Made by a program: the position numbers and the translations under genes. A stretch of DNA of 64,000 bases from an uncultured Mycoplasmatota bacterium (GTDB taxonomy: Bacteria; Bacillota_I; Bacilli_A; RF39; UBA660), in the NCBI GenBank assembly GCA_948470005.1, contig CAOKNI010000002.1, forward strand, positions 17,409 through 81,408, in the 5' to 3' direction. This document shows positions 1-7,861 of the stretch, piece after piece. Every line of letters begins with the position of its first letter. Positions within the stretch are counted from its first letter, which is position 1. The notes under the pieces are model-generated. The model searched no databases. It was not told the origin of the DNA and saw nothing but the letters and a program-made list of their open reading frames with translations.

Positions 1-32
1 ATATATTTACCAAAACTCTTTTTATCTTGCAT
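1..32 (-). CDS. 5' end of a gene cut by the window edge
   Basis: An ATG at 32-30 follows the site GAAAGGAG at a seven-base distance, and the frame stays open to the window edge, reading MQDKKSFGKY. The start signal is strong, so a gene probably begins here and runs leftward. The N-terminus resembles that of the local XRE regulators (compare EKFGKFIKEIRKK near 10879), but ten residues cannot establish this. Confidence 0.5.
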   Translation of the reverse strand, partial: MQDKKSFGKY

Positions 33-138
33 AACAATACTCCTTTCAAGAACCATTTTAAAACTTATTCTAAATTTTAACAATGGCTTATTAGGCTAGT
101 TTATATTTTTAGCTATTATCTTTAATCATTTAGCAAAA

Positions 139-495
139 TTATTTATTTCTAATATAAACATTTCCACAAGATTTACAAGTAATTTTCATTTTATAACTAA
201 TTAATTTTTTATCTAATATTGTAATTAAAGGTTCATTATCTAAAGGACAACATAATCTATTTTTAATAACAATCAATTCATCGTTACACGTTTTACCTAA
301 ATTACTATCTTCAAATTCTAATATAGCTTTACCATCACTTCCACAACTACATTTAAAATTAAACTCTAATTTATCATAAGTGGAATAACATAAATAGCCT
401 ATATTTTCATTACACCTATCACAATACATCCATCCCCCATAATTAGTTGCTAATCTAATATTTACTAATTCTTTATTTTTTAAAACTCTTGCCAT
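139..495 (-). CDS. Cysteine-rich hypothetical protein, possible zinc-ribbon
   Basis: The product has 118 residues and I do not recognise a named family. Its cysteines fall in knuckle-like groups: CDRC near residues 25-28, a Cys at 36, CSC near 49-51, a CC pair near the middle and CKSC near the C-terminus. This suggests one or two bound zinc ions. There is no signal peptide or membrane segment, so it is probably cytoplasmic. The site AAAGGAA precedes the ATG. It lies 17 bases after the flavodoxin gene on the same strand and is probably cotranscribed with it. Confidence 0.6.
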   Translation of the reverse strand: MARVLKNKELVNIRLATNYGGWMYCDRCNENIGYLCYSTYDKLEFNFKCSCGSDGKAILEFEDSNLGKTCNDELIVIKNRLCCPLDNEPLITILDKKLISYKMKITCKSCGNVYIRNK

Positions 496-512
496 AAATA
501 ATTTCCTTTTCG

Positions 513-992
513 CTACATTATATTTTTTAATTTAATAATAAACTTATCAATATTTTCATTTAATATTTTAACTTCTTTATATGTATTAACCTTTTTACTA
601 ACCAGTTTTATAATGAATTTATCAAAGCCTTTTTGTTTATCTAAATTTATTTGGCCACCAAAAGTATCATAAATAAGTGCTATATCTAATAACTCCTGTA
701 AAAAATTTTCTTTAAAATATTTTTGATAGTTCTCACTAAATCCACAACACATATAAAAAGCTATTTTTTTAGATTTTAAGATTTCTTTATTTTTAATTAA
801 AAACTTTTTAATTTTATTATCAATCATTCCGATTCTAATAGGACTACCAACAACAATTAAGTCATAATTATTTACATCCTCATTAAATGAATTTATATCA
901 AAAATTTTACTATTTTTTAATTTGTCTTTTATTTTATAAGCACATTCTTTTGTAGTACCAGTTTTACTAGCATATATAATTAACGTTTTCAT
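513..992 (-). CDS. Flavodoxin-like protein
   Basis: The product has 159 residues and begins LIIYASKTGTTKECA, the phosphate-binding loop of flavodoxins that holds FMN. A second conserved stretch, DLIVVGSPIRIGM, near residues 45-57 also matches the flavodoxin/HemG-like fold. It is probably a cytoplasmic single-domain FMN redox protein or flavin-dependent oxidoreductase; its partner is unknown. Its ATG overlaps the TGA of the interrupted gene upstream (ATGA), so the two were once translationally coupled. The order is XRE regulator, interrupted gene, flavodoxin, Cys-rich protein. Confidence 0.75.
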   Translation of the reverse strand: MKTLIIYASKTGTTKECAYKIKDKLKNSKIFDINSFNEDVNNYDLIVVGSPIRIGMIDNKIKKFLIKNKEILKSKKIAFYMCCGFSENYQKYFKENFLQELLDIALIYDTFGGQINLDKQKGFDKFIIKLVSKKVNTYKEVKILNENIDKFIIKLKNIM

Positions 993-1204
993 TTATCTTC
1001 CTTTGTCTTTTTAAAAATTACATATTTTTCTTTTATTGATATTTTACTTACTTCATAACCTTAATCTTTTAATTCTTTCTTAAAAGTTAAAAATGAAAGG
1101 TCAATGCCAAATCCTAAAATCCTTTTTATTTCTTCATAAGACAATTTATAATTTTCTAAATCTTTTTCTTTTATATATTTCCAAAGTGATTCATACTTAC
1201 TCAT
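989..1204 (-). pseudogene. Small conserved protein interrupted by an in-frame TAA
   Basis: An ATG at 1204 with AAGGATATTAAT upstream opens a frame that reads MSKYESLWKYIKEKD, hits TAA after residue 47, and continues in the same frame for 23 more codons (GYEVSKISIKEKYVIFKK) to a TGA overlapping the flavodoxin start. Both halves look like one 70-residue cytoplasmic protein of a type often seen in Clostridia and Bacilli. I infer a nonsense mutation. A 47-residue product could still be made. Confidence 0.6.
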
Positions 1205-1223
1205 ATTAATATCCTTATCTAAT

Positions 1224-1907
1224 TTACTTTATTTTATCAAAATCAATTTTCATAACCAAATCATAAGCATCTCTACATTCTTGTTTTGAAAGACCTGTTT
1301 GGCTAACCAAAAAATCAACTGCCTCATTCTTACTATCAAATTTAGAAATTGTCTCCTTAAATTCTTTTGATTTTTGAATATAGTTTCTAAACTCGTCAAT
1401 AGATATTTCAGACTTTTTACCATAAGCATTTCTCTCAATATAAGCCATCTGTCTATTATTTTCTATAATACCAGTGATAAAACCTATAATCATAAATAAA
1501 TATTGTAAGCCATTATCTTTTATAAAACCATATATTATAAAAAATACAATTACTATCATTACGATAGTTAATTCAAAAATATGTTCTTTTTGCCATTTTT
1601 TCTTAAAATAATCAATTTTATCTTTTAATGTAAAAACACTATTTTCTAAGGCACTAAATAAATTATTATCTGCGACTTCCTTAAATGTTTCATCCGATAA
1701 TCTTTCTCCTGCAAAAAACTCATTAAGAGTTATATCTAATATTTTACATATTTCTTTATAAAGTGAAACATCTGGTAAACAAACCCCATTTTCCCATTTT
1801 GAAACAGATTTATCTGTAACTCCTAACATATTTGCCAGTTTTACTTGTGTCAATTTTTTTGCTTTACGACATTCTGCGATTAATTTTCCTATTTTAACTT
1901 GATTCAT
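1224..1907 (-). CDS. XRE-family regulator with C-terminal membrane segments
   Basis: The product has 227 residues. Residues 1-65 form a Cro/C1-type helix-turn-helix (KKLTQVKLANMLGVTDKSVS, then KWENG and LPDVSLYKEIC). Two hydrophobic segments follow, IVMIVIVFFIIYGFI near 115-130 and YLFMIIGFITGI near 135-147. The cytoplasmic tail ends in a helical stretch around GLSKQECRDAYDLV that resembles UBA or L7/L12-type helices. A DNA-binding domain tethered to the membrane suggests sensing of the envelope or a membrane-bound partner. GAGGAGG precedes the ATG. It heads the operon of the interrupted gene, flavodoxin and Cys-rich protein. Confidence 0.85.
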   Translation of the reverse strand: MNQVKIGKLIAECRKAKKLTQVKLANMLGVTDKSVSKWENGVCLPDVSLYKEICKILDITLNEFFAGERLSDETFKEVADNNLFSALENSVFTLKDKIDYFKKKWQKEHIFELTIVMIVIVFFIIYGFIKDNGLQYLFMIIGFITGIIENNRQMAYIERNAYGKKSEISIDEFRNYIQKSKEFKETISKFDSKNEAVDFLVSQTGLSKQECRDAYDLVMKIDFDKIK

Positions 1908-2011
1908 AAAGTTCCTCCTCGTAAAGCATTATACATTATAAAATAAATATCTAACACCCCTCAAAAGTAGAGTTAAGCAAATTTCTATTTTATCTTTCTA
2001 ACTACCCCAAT

Positions 2012-2017
2012 ATTATA
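2012..2017 (-). promoter_or_regulatory. Extended -10 promoter of the XRE operon
   Basis: On the minus strand this reads TGTTATAAT, a perfect extended -10 element, 3 bases after the T-tract of the terminator at 2021-2057. There is no convincing -35 box. It lies about 105 bases upstream of the XRE start at 1907. Confidence 0.5.
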
Positions 2018-2020
2018 ACA

Positions 2021-2057
2021 CAAAAATAGCAAATCTACTATCAACAGTTAATTTGCT
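2021..2057 (-). terminator. Intrinsic terminator after the VanZ-GNAT-lipoprotein operon
   Basis: On the minus strand AGCAAAT and ATTTGCT form a 7-bp stem around a 16-base loop and are followed by ATTTTT. It lies just after the decayed membrane-protein gene and ends that operon. Confidence 0.7.
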
Positions 2058-2065
2058 TTATATAT

Positions 2066-2197
2066 TTATGGTAACCAAAATAATAAATCTAACCCACACA
2101 AATTTAGGATTTATTTTACATAATTTAATTATTACTCCTAAAAATAAATATATACTAACTCTACTATTGAACTTATTAAATTCCATTTACTTTTCAT
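2066..2197 (-). pseudogene. Decayed paralogue of the small membrane protein at 12393-12614
   Basis: An ATG at 2197 behind GGAAAGAG reads MKSKWNLISSIVELV, then the coding sense jumps frames. One frame gives SIYLFLGVIIKLCK, matching GIYLFLGAIIKLCK of the 73-residue protein at 12393-12614. Another frame gives GLDLLFWLP followed by TAA at 2066-2068, matching ALDLLFWLP-stop of that protein. The central part is deleted and at least two frame changes are needed, so this is a remnant rather than a working gene. Confidence 0.6.
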
Positions 2198-2225
2198 ATT
2201 TTATCTCTTTCCAATTATAATTTAT

Positions 2226-2633
2226 CTATTTTTTAAATGAACAATTATTATCTTCCCATAAAGTATAAAATTCTTCAGCTGACTCCCAATTTAAATTATA
2301 TACCTCATATAAATTGCACTTGGTAATATCTTGTATTATCAAAGCTGAGATATAAGCATTTACTCCTACTAACTTTTTATTTTTATACATATTTTCTAAA
2401 ACCGGAACTGCATCTTTACCTAACTCTACAATATTCTTATAATACTCATTTTTTGTATAATCAGAATGTTTTGAAGATATTACATCTGTTACTCCAACAA
2501 TCTGTTCTAAATTAGCTGTAATTTCTTTTTCTAATTGTTCTTCATTTGTATAATTAAAGTTTGCTTTCTCATTATTAGTACAACTACATAAACATAAAAT
2601 AAAACATATACTAATAAAAATTATTTTCTTCAT
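2226..2633 (-). CDS. Small lipoprotein, unknown function
   Basis: From the ATG at 2633 the product has 135 residues and begins MKKIIFISICFILCLCSC, a lipoprotein signal peptide whose lipobox ends in LCSC. The mature part is predicted outside the membrane, anchored by the lipidated Cys. The rest is helical, with EQIVGVTDVISSK and VPVLENMYKNKKLVGVNAY resembling HEAT-like repeat helices; I do not recognise a family. An in-frame ATG 11 codons earlier is less likely because GGAG sits between the two starts. It is the last intact gene of the VanZ-GNAT-lipoprotein unit. Confidence 0.65.
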   Translation of the reverse strand: MKKIIFISICFILCLCSCTNNEKANFNYTNEEQLEKEITANLEQIVGVTDVISSKHSDYTKNEYYKNIVELGKDAVPVLENMYKNKKLVGVNAYISALIIQDITKCNLYEVYNLNWESAEEFYTLWEDNNCSFKK

Positions 2634-2662
2634 AATTAATCTCACTCCTAAATTATAATTTA

Positions 2663-3106
2663 TCATTTTAATTTCATATATAAAATTGGATAAGGGTTTC
2701 CTTGTTCATCTAATTCATTCTTCCCATAAACCTTAAAACCCATGTGTTCATAGAAGCCTTTAGCTTGTGGATTATCTTCATTAACTACAAGAGCATTTAC
2801 ACCATAATTTTCTATTCCATATAAAAGCATTTTTTTGCCAATTCCTTTACCTCTACAATTAGAAGTAATAAATAACATTTCAAGTTTGTTATCTTCAATT
2901 CCCATAAATGCAATATAATTGTTATTTTCATCTCTATAAATAATTAAATGAGATATACTACTTAATGCTTGCGGTACATATTTCTTAATCTCTAAAATTT
3001 CTTCGTTTGATAAGAATTTATGTGTTGCTCTTACAGAGTTTTCCCACACTACTAATAATTCATCTATAAGTTGGGGTGTTCTATCCTTTACTTCTATTAT
3101 TTGCAT
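2663..3106 (-). CDS. GNAT N-acetyltransferase, YjaB-like
   Basis: The product has 147 residues and the GNAT fold. The acetyl-CoA loop is CRGKGIGKKMLLYG near residues 84-97, and NPQAKGFYEHMGFKVYGK lies near the C-terminus. The N-terminal HKFLSNEEI is typical of the YjaB/Ytmi branch. It transfers an acetyl group from acetyl-CoA to an amine; the substrate is unknown. The ATG at 3106 is preferred over a TTG seven codons upstream because GAGGAG overlaps the latter. It sits between a VanZ protein and a lipoprotein in one operon. Confidence 0.8.
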   Translation of the reverse strand: MQIIEVKDRTPQLIDELLVVWENSVRATHKFLSNEEILEIKKYVPQALSSISHLIIYRDENNNYIAFMGIEDNKLEMLFITSNCRGKGIGKKMLLYGIENYGVNALVVNEDNPQAKGFYEHMGFKVYGKNELDEQGNPYPILYMKLK

Positions 3107-3127
3107 TTTATCTAACTCACTCCTCAA

Positions 3128-3655
3128 TTATATTTTTTTATCATTTTTTACATAATTTAGTATTTTAGTTGTTAATGGTCTGAATATCAAATACATTACG
3201 TATCCAATGGTGCCACCTATTACATTAGTTATTAAATCTGTTATATCTGCTGACCTAAACCCATTTATTAAAGGCTGTAACAGTTCTATTCCTAAACTTA
3301 ATAAAAAGGTATATAAAACAACTTTTAATAGTCTAGCATTTCTTTTTTTTACTAAAGGCATTAAAAAACCAAAAGGAATTGTCATTATCACGTTTAATCC
3401 CACTTGTCTAGCAAAATCGCCTCTACTATTTAAAACATCAATAAAAGGAACTAAATTCATTGGAGTATATGAATGATTAAATATAAATGGTAAAGATGTT
3501 ATTATAGGCATTAAAGTAAAATACAATACAAAAGATAAATATATATACATTGTAGTACTTACAAGCAGTACTTCTCTACCTTTTTCTTTCCATTTTTTAT
3601 AAAATTTCCAAAAATATATTATTATTAAAGCCAAAAAATCTACTAATTCTTTCAT
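3128..3655 (-). CDS. VanZ-family membrane protein
   Basis: The product has 175 residues and four or five membrane helices. The VanZ pattern is clear: NLVPFIDVLN, then NVIMTIPFGFLMPL, then GIELLQ, and finally RSADITDLITNVIGGTIGY. VanZ proteins sit in the cytoplasmic membrane. The founding member raises teicoplanin resistance, but most members have no known role, so resistance should not be inferred here. Start at the ATG behind GGAG with 8-base spacing. First gene of its operon, behind the promoter at 3688-3693. Confidence 0.85.
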   Translation of the reverse strand: MKELVDFLALIIIYFWKFYKKWKEKGREVLLVSTTMYIYLSFVLYFTLMPIITSLPFIFNHSYTPMNLVPFIDVLNSRGDFARQVGLNVIMTIPFGFLMPLVKKRNARLLKVVLYTFLLSLGIELLQPLINGFRSADITDLITNVIGGTIGYVMYLIFRPLTTKILNYVKNDKKI

Positions 3656-3687
3656 ATTGTTTTCTCCTAACAATTAGTTACATTCGC

Positions 3688-3693
3688 ATTATA
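3688..3693 (-). promoter_or_regulatory. Extended -10 promoter of the VanZ operon
   Basis: The minus strand reads TGTTATAAT, preceded within a few bases by the seven-T tract of the tag terminator. No -35 match is seen 17 bases upstream. Confidence 0.5.
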
Positions 3694-3698
3694 ACACG

Positions 3699-3730
3699 AA
3701 AAAAACAAATCTCCTATATCCCCAGACTTG
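3699..3730 (-). terminator. Intrinsic terminator after ogt-tag
   Basis: On the minus strand CAAGTCT pairs with AGATTTG (one G-U pair), and TTTTTTT follows directly. It begins just past the tag stop codon and ends a few bases before the next promoter. Confidence 0.65.
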
Positions 3731-3733
3731 CTT

Positions 3734-4276
3734 TTAAAGTTTTTTATACAAGAAACAATCTTTATCATGAGAAATTATTATTCCTATCGCTTGTAAATAC
3801 GAATATATAATAGTACTTCCAACAAATTTCATGCCTCGTTTTTGTAAATCTTTTGCTAATGCATTAGATAACTCATTAGTAGTTTTATCTATTTCATAAA
3901 TAGTCTTACCGCCAGTAAAAACCTTTAAATAATTATAAAAACTACCAAAATCACTCACAATACTCTTAAATATTTTCGCATTATTAATACTAGCCTGTAT
4001 TTTAAGTTTATTTCTTATAATCTTTTCATTAGAAAGTAATTCCTTTATTTTATTATCACCATAGTTAATTATTTTATCAATATCAAAATTATCATAAGAA
4101 TCTCTAAAATATTCCCGTTTATTTAAAACACATTCCCAAGATAATCCTGCCTGAAAAGATTCTAATATTAACATTTCCAATAAATACTTATCTTGAAAAT
4201 TTGGTACACACCACTCTTTATCGTGATATTCTACATATAAAGGATTATCCTCATTACACCACTTACAACGTCTCAT
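3734..4276 (-). CDS. tag: DNA-3-methyladenine glycosylase I
   Basis: The product has 180 residues, normal for Tag. It removes 3-methyladenine from alkylated DNA, starting base-excision repair. The N-terminal CKWCNEDNPLYVEYHDKEW, the central ESFQAGLSWECVLNKRE and the late GMKFVGSTIIYSYLQAIG are family signatures. The zinc site is visible as an N-terminal Cys (about 4) and His (about 18) with SHDKDC near the C-terminus. Its ATG overlaps the stop of ogt by four bases, so the two alkylation-repair enzymes are translationally coupled. Confidence 0.93.
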   Translation of the reverse strand: MRRCKWCNEDNPLYVEYHDKEWCVPNFQDKYLLEMLILESFQAGLSWECVLNKREYFRDSYDNFDIDKIINYGDNKIKELLSNEKIIRNKLKIQASINNAKIFKSIVSDFGSFYNYLKVFTGGKTIYEIDKTTNELSNALAKDLQKRGMKFVGSTIIYSYLQAIGIIISHDKDCFLYKKL

Positions 4277-4812
4277 AGTTTAGTTCCCTTTTTAGGCACA
4301 AAAAATTTATTCATATCATTTTGTTCTAAAGTTAAAAGTGCTATTTTGTTTTTTATACCACCGCCATAACCTGTTAAACTACCATTTGCGCCTACTACTC
4401 TGTGGCATGGTATAATAATACAAATGGGGTTCCAACCTACTGCTCCTCCAACTGCTTGAGACGACATTCTTTTAAGTCCTCTATTAGAAGCAATAATTTT
4501 TGCTATATCATGATAAGAAATTGTACTACCATAAGGAATAGATTTCATTACCTCAGTAACCTCTCCTCTAAAAGGAGTAGAATTTTTTAATTTATATTTA
4601 GGAATAAAATCAGGATTCTTTCCACTAAAATAAATATCTAGCCATTTACATGTTTCTTTAAATATTAGCAGTTTTTTTTCTTCACAATTAATACTATTTT
4701 TTGTATCATCACTTGAACCTATAAACCATAAACCTGTTAAATATTCACCATCACTATTCATTAATATATCATCAAAACCTTTTGGAGTTTTATATATCCA
4801 TTTATAATTCAT
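4273..4812 (-). CDS. ogt: Methylated-DNA--protein-cysteine methyltransferase
   Basis: The product has 179 residues. It accepts the alkyl group of O6-methylguanine onto a cysteine in a single-use reaction. The active-site block is IIIPCHRVVGANG, followed by LTGYGGGI, and the DNA-binding helix-turn-helix carries IPYGSTISYHDIAK and RMSSQAVGGAVGWNP. An N-terminal ribonuclease-like domain is present. It precedes tag with a four-base overlap, behind the promoter at 4849-4854. Confidence 0.93.
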   Translation of the reverse strand: MNYKWIYKTPKGFDDILMNSDGEYLTGLWFIGSSDDTKNSINCEEKKLLIFKETCKWLDIYFSGKNPDFIPKYKLKNSTPFRGEVTEVMKSIPYGSTISYHDIAKIIASNRGLKRMSSQAVGGAVGWNPICIIIPCHRVVGANGSLTGYGGGIKNKIALLTLEQNDMNKFFVPKKGTKL

Positions 4813-4848
4813 AACAATACCTCAAATTCTAAAGAAGACTTTAGAACT

Positions 4849-4854
4849 ATTATA
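4849..4854 (-). promoter_or_regulatory. Extended -10 promoter of ogt-tag
   Basis: The minus strand reads TGATATAAT immediately after a six-T tract. No -35 box is evident. It lies 36 bases upstream of the ogt start. Confidence 0.5.
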
Positions 4855-4906
4855 TCAAAAAAGCAAATATCCATCAAATAAATATCCTAAATTCCCAAAA
4901 ATAATT

Positions 4907-5416
4907 TTAATCTTTATTTCTAGTCAAAAAAATTCCAATTATTAAACCAATAAATATAAATGGCGCTATTCTAATAAATAGCCATTCAAAATAATGAAAA
5001 GTAACACCTAATACTGCACTTTCAGGTTTACTATAATCCCATTTTAAATATGGACTATCAAGTAAGAATAAAGCTATAAAAATAATTACTATAATTATAC
5101 ATAATAAAATTAATAACCAATGTAATATTTTTCTTCTATCTTTCTTCCTTTGTAATAGTTGTAAATTTATTATTTCTAATTTTTCGGAAATTACTTTTAA
5201 ATCATTAACTTTAGACTCAACAATATTTTCTCCAAGTAAAGTACTTACAGATGTTTCCAAAACTTCTGATATCGAGACTAACATTTCCGCGTCTGGTACC
5301 GATAAACCTGTCTCCCATTTACTAATTGTTTGTCTTACAACATTTAATTTAGTACTTAATTCTTCTTGACTAAGTCCTTTTTGTTTTCTTAATGTCTTAA
5401 TATTTTCTTTAAGCAT
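4907..5416 (-). CDS. XRE-family regulator with two membrane segments
   Basis: The product has 169 residues. Residues 1-60 are a Cro/C1 helix-turn-helix (KQKGLSQEELSTKLNVVRQT, KWETGLSVPDAEML). After a charged linker come two hydrophobic segments, WLLILLCIIIVIIFIALFLL near 110-130 and FIRIAPFIFIGLIIGIFL near 145-163. It is probably a membrane-tethered repressor. A good GGAG site precedes the ATG. The short palindrome at 5463-5475, about 50 bases upstream, could be its own operator. Confidence 0.82.
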   Translation of the reverse strand: MLKENIKTLRKQKGLSQEELSTKLNVVRQTISKWETGLSVPDAEMLVSISEVLETSVSTLLGENIVESKVNDLKVISEKLEIINLQLLQRKKDRRKILHWLLILLCIIIVIIFIALFLLDSPYLKWDYSKPESAVLGVTFHYFEWLFIRIAPFIFIGLIIGIFLTRNKD

Positions 5417-5462
5417 TTATAATTCTCCTCTCACTCAAGATAATTTTATTCTAAATAAGTCG

Positions 5463-5475
5463 TTGCTACAAGCAA
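5463..5475. promoter_or_regulatory. Candidate operator palindrome before an XRE gene
   Basis: The sequence TTGCTACAAGCAA has perfect five-base arms (TTGCT/AGCAA) around a three-base centre. It is rich in G and C for this region and sits between the promoter area and the start of the XRE gene at 5416. An operator function is inferred from position and symmetry only. Confidence 0.35.
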
Positions 5476-5536
5476 TATATTTTAACATTCATTATAAAAT
5501 TCAAATAGAACAGTAAATTATTAATTTTTAAATACT

Positions 5537-6112
5537 TTAATTTTTTTCTAAATTAACTTTGCCACACATTTTAAATCTATTCTTGCCATATACAAACTCT
5601 TTTATATTTGTGTTACTTGGAAGTTCATATACTCTTAAAGTCCAATTCTTAATATTAACAAGCATTTTTAAATTATCTTTCATTACTAAATAAAATGGTG
5701 ACAAATCATTTAAGGCATCTGCAAGTCCTACTGTACCTGCGCCAATTATTAAATCAAAAGCAGTTTCTAACTTACTCATCTTTTTATCTCTAATGAGTGA
5801 ATATACTTCCCAAGGTTCAGAATAATATTCTTTTAGTATTTCAGAATATGAAGATATTTTGTTACCATATTTATCCTTATCTAATTCTTTAGTCATACTA
5901 AGAGCAGGTAACCCATTATCATCACTTAATAAATAATCAACTGTTATATCAAATACTTTAGATAATTCTTGTAAATTAGATATATCTGGTATTCCTCCAT
6001 CAGTTTCCCATTTTGTAATAGCTTGTCTTGAAACATTCATAAACTCCGCGAGTTGCTCTTGAGATAAACCTAATCTTTTTCTTATTTCTTTTAACTTTTC
6101 ACCTAATGTCAT
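5537..6112 (-). CDS. XRE-family regulator with a distinct C-terminal domain
   Basis: The product has 191 residues. The first 65 form a Cro/C1 helix-turn-helix (LGLSQEQLAEFMNVSRQAIT, KWETDGGIPDISNL). Residues 90-191 have no membrane helix and instead form a mixed domain containing PWEVYSLIRDKKMSKLETAF and GTVGLADALNDLSPFYLV, found in some Firmicutes XRE proteins of unknown signal. The ATG at 6112 lies 8 bases from AAAGGAG; a GTG three codons earlier is too close. Probably a cytoplasmic, ligand- or partner-responsive repressor. Confidence 0.82.
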   Translation of the reverse strand: MTLGEKLKEIRKRLGLSQEQLAEFMNVSRQAITKWETDGGIPDISNLQELSKVFDITVDYLLSDDNGLPALSMTKELDKDKYGNKISSYSEILKEYYSEPWEVYSLIRDKKMSKLETAFDLIIGAGTVGLADALNDLSPFYLVMKDNLKMLVNIKNWTLRVYELPSNTNIKEFVYGKNRFKMCGKVNLEKN

Positions 6113-6216
6113 AGGTATCACTCCTTTCTGACATTAATTTTATAATTAAATAATTTAAAATAATAGCATTTTTACATTACTTTTGTGCTACTTATCGTGT
6201 CATTGCAACTTAGTAA

Positions 6217-6429
6217 TCACTTTGTATTTTTTTCTATTGCTTTTTTACTATTTCTATAAAGGCTAGAAGAAATTATACAAAACATACTGGGAATTACAGC
6301 AAAACCTGCATTTGCATTTCCATCTTTATAAAATACATATCCAGCCCCAATGAAAGTAAGTATTAAAAACACTGTCATTAAAACTTTAAATATTTTTATT
6401 TTTAATTGTTCTCTTTTTAAATTAAACAT
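6217..6429 (-). CDS. Small membrane protein, unknown function
   Basis: The product has 70 residues with two hydrophobic stretches, VLMTVFLILTFIGAGYVFY and NAGFAVIPSMFCIISSSLY, separated by a short polar turn (KDGNAN). That predicts a two-helix hairpin with both ends basic and cytoplasmic. I do not recognise the family. The ATG follows GGAG in the context TTTAGGAGTGTG, a start-site pattern repeated at several genes here. It is the last gene of the PPOX-DUF5131-SAP unit. Confidence 0.55.
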   Translation of the reverse strand: MFNLKREQLKIKIFKVLMTVFLILTFIGAGYVFYKDGNANAGFAVIPSMFCIISSSLYRNSKKAIEKNTK

Positions 6430-6454
6430 TAAAATCACACTCCTAAATTTATAT

Positions 6455-7030
6455 TTAGCTACCTAATATTTTTAAATCATCTTTTTCATATTTATTAGAA
6501 CCATTTATACTCTTTTTACATTTCCAACATTTAATAGCTTGTTCTAAATTTTTGTCTTTGTTATCAAGAAAGAAATCTCTAATATAAGCATTGTATTCAA
6601 ACTGTTTATCAATTATTGTTTTATTTTTCTTTTTATCATCTAATATTTGGTAATAAGCCCTAATTGAATCTTGATAAGTTTTTCCAGCATTACCTTTTAA
6701 CCATTTTTGAAATACCACATTAAAAGAAAAACTATTTCCTATTTGCTTTTTGTAAAATGCCCTATGAAACTCAGAACAAACAAAATCTTCTTCTATTATT
6801 GTATCAAGTGTTATATCATGTGTAATTTTAGCTTTTTTAGTATGATGAATTTTATAAGTCTTTTGACCTGTATCTAAAAATTCTGCAATTCTTTTTATTA
6901 ATTCCATTTTGTCACCTTTTGTTTGCAAATTATTTTTCCGACAAAAATCAATCAGTTCATCTTTTAAATAATAATATTCTTTAAAAGTTTTACCATCTAA
7001 AGATCTATCTAAATTAGGTCTTTCACTCAT
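6455..7030 (-). CDS. SAP-domain and DUF6434 protein
   Basis: The product has 191 residues. The N-terminal KDELIDFCRKNNLQTKGDKM and ELIKRIAEFLDTG form a SAP-type helix-loop-helix (residues 20-55), a fold usually associated with nucleic-acid binding. The following part, from ITHDITLDTIIEEDF to the centre, matches my memory of the DUF6434 domain. The C-terminal IKCWKCKKS carries a CxxC pair. No catalytic motif is visible. It is transcribed after the DUF5131 gene with an 11-base gap, and these two types may work together. Confidence 0.75.
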   Translation of the reverse strand: MSERPNLDRSLDGKTFKEYYYLKDELIDFCRKNNLQTKGDKMELIKRIAEFLDTGQKTYKIHHTKKAKITHDITLDTIIEEDFVCSEFHRAFYKKQIGNSFSFNVVFQKWLKGNAGKTYQDSIRAYYQILDDKKKNKTIIDKQFEYNAYIRDFFLDNKDKNLEQAIKCWKCKKSINGSNKYEKDDLKILGS

Positions 7031-7041
7031 GTTATCTTCTC

Positions 7042-7767
7042 CTATAATTTATTTTTAATACTTTTATAATTAATATTTGCTAACTTCGCTTGTTTAATCA
7101 AGTCTTTGGTTTGTAATTTATATTGTTTACCATTCTTTATAAAATAAGTACCACATTGTCTAAACTCGAAATTAACATTTTTTCTCATACATTGTTCTCT
7201 AATCGAAAGTACCCAATCAAAATCAAGTGGTCTAGCGTTTATGTCAGACTCACCACCTACCACTACTAATTCTATATCATCAAGATATTTTTCGATATCG
7301 ATATTTTCAAGTAGAGGTTGCGCTGTTATACATTTATGCTTTATTGGCAAACCTTTAAATATTGCTAATTTATAATCCGCATTCTTCCTGTTTTCAATCG
7401 TACAACATACAACGACATTTGGATAGCCATCCTTCCAATCCTTTGGAATACACTTCACAAATCTATCAATTCTTTTAGTGAGAAACAAAAAAGTACAATC
7501 CTGTCTTTCTTTAATCATTTGCCAACAATCATTTCGCCACTCATCAGCTTCTTCAATTAAAAAATCAGTAGAAAAGCAAAGATATACAAGACCTGACTTC
7601 ATTTTATATTCGCCATTTTTTAATTTTTCTATAGGCTTTTCAAAATCTTTTGTCTTAATAATTTCATTAGTATTTATATTTCTTTTCGCATCACCTTTAT
7701 GAATATAGCAATGTAAACAACCATCACTACATTTTTTACAACCCCGCCAAGGATTCCACATTGCCAT
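7042..7767 (-). CDS. DUF5131 / phage Gp37-Gp68-like protein, putative radical SAM fold
   Basis: The product has 241 residues. It begins MAMWNPWRGCKKCSDGCLHC, the hallmark of DUF5131 proteins; the clustered Cys residues suggest an iron-sulfur cluster as in radical SAM enzymes. Later blocks include STDFLIEEADEWRN, FLFLTKRIDRF, VVVCCTIENRKNADYKLA and VVVGGESDINARP. Family members occur in phages and mobile regions, and their reaction is not established. The ATG at 7767 has GGAG 8 bases upstream; the ATG ten codons earlier lacks a site. Confidence 0.82.
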   Translation of the reverse strand: MAMWNPWRGCKKCSDGCLHCYIHKGDAKRNINTNEIIKTKDFEKPIEKLKNGEYKMKSGLVYLCFSTDFLIEEADEWRNDCWQMIKERQDCTFLFLTKRIDRFVKCIPKDWKDGYPNVVVCCTIENRKNADYKLAIFKGLPIKHKCITAQPLLENIDIEKYLDDIELVVVGGESDINARPLDFDWVLSIREQCMRKNVNFEFRQCGTYFIKNGKQYKLQTKDLIKQAKLANINYKSIKNKL

Positions 7768-7861
7768 CTTTACCACTCCTAAAATCTTAATTATCATAAT
7801 AAATTATTGCATAAACAGCAAGTATACTTATTAAATTAATATATCCACCTTAAATTATAAT

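Noticed and set aside
3128..3655. VanZ as a sign of glycopeptide resistance
   Set aside because: No vanHAX-type genes are present, and most VanZ-family proteins are not linked to resistance.
4861..4906. Possible terminator after the XRE gene at 4907
   Set aside because: GGATATTT occurs twice in direct, not inverted, orientation, so no stable hairpin forms before the T-tract.
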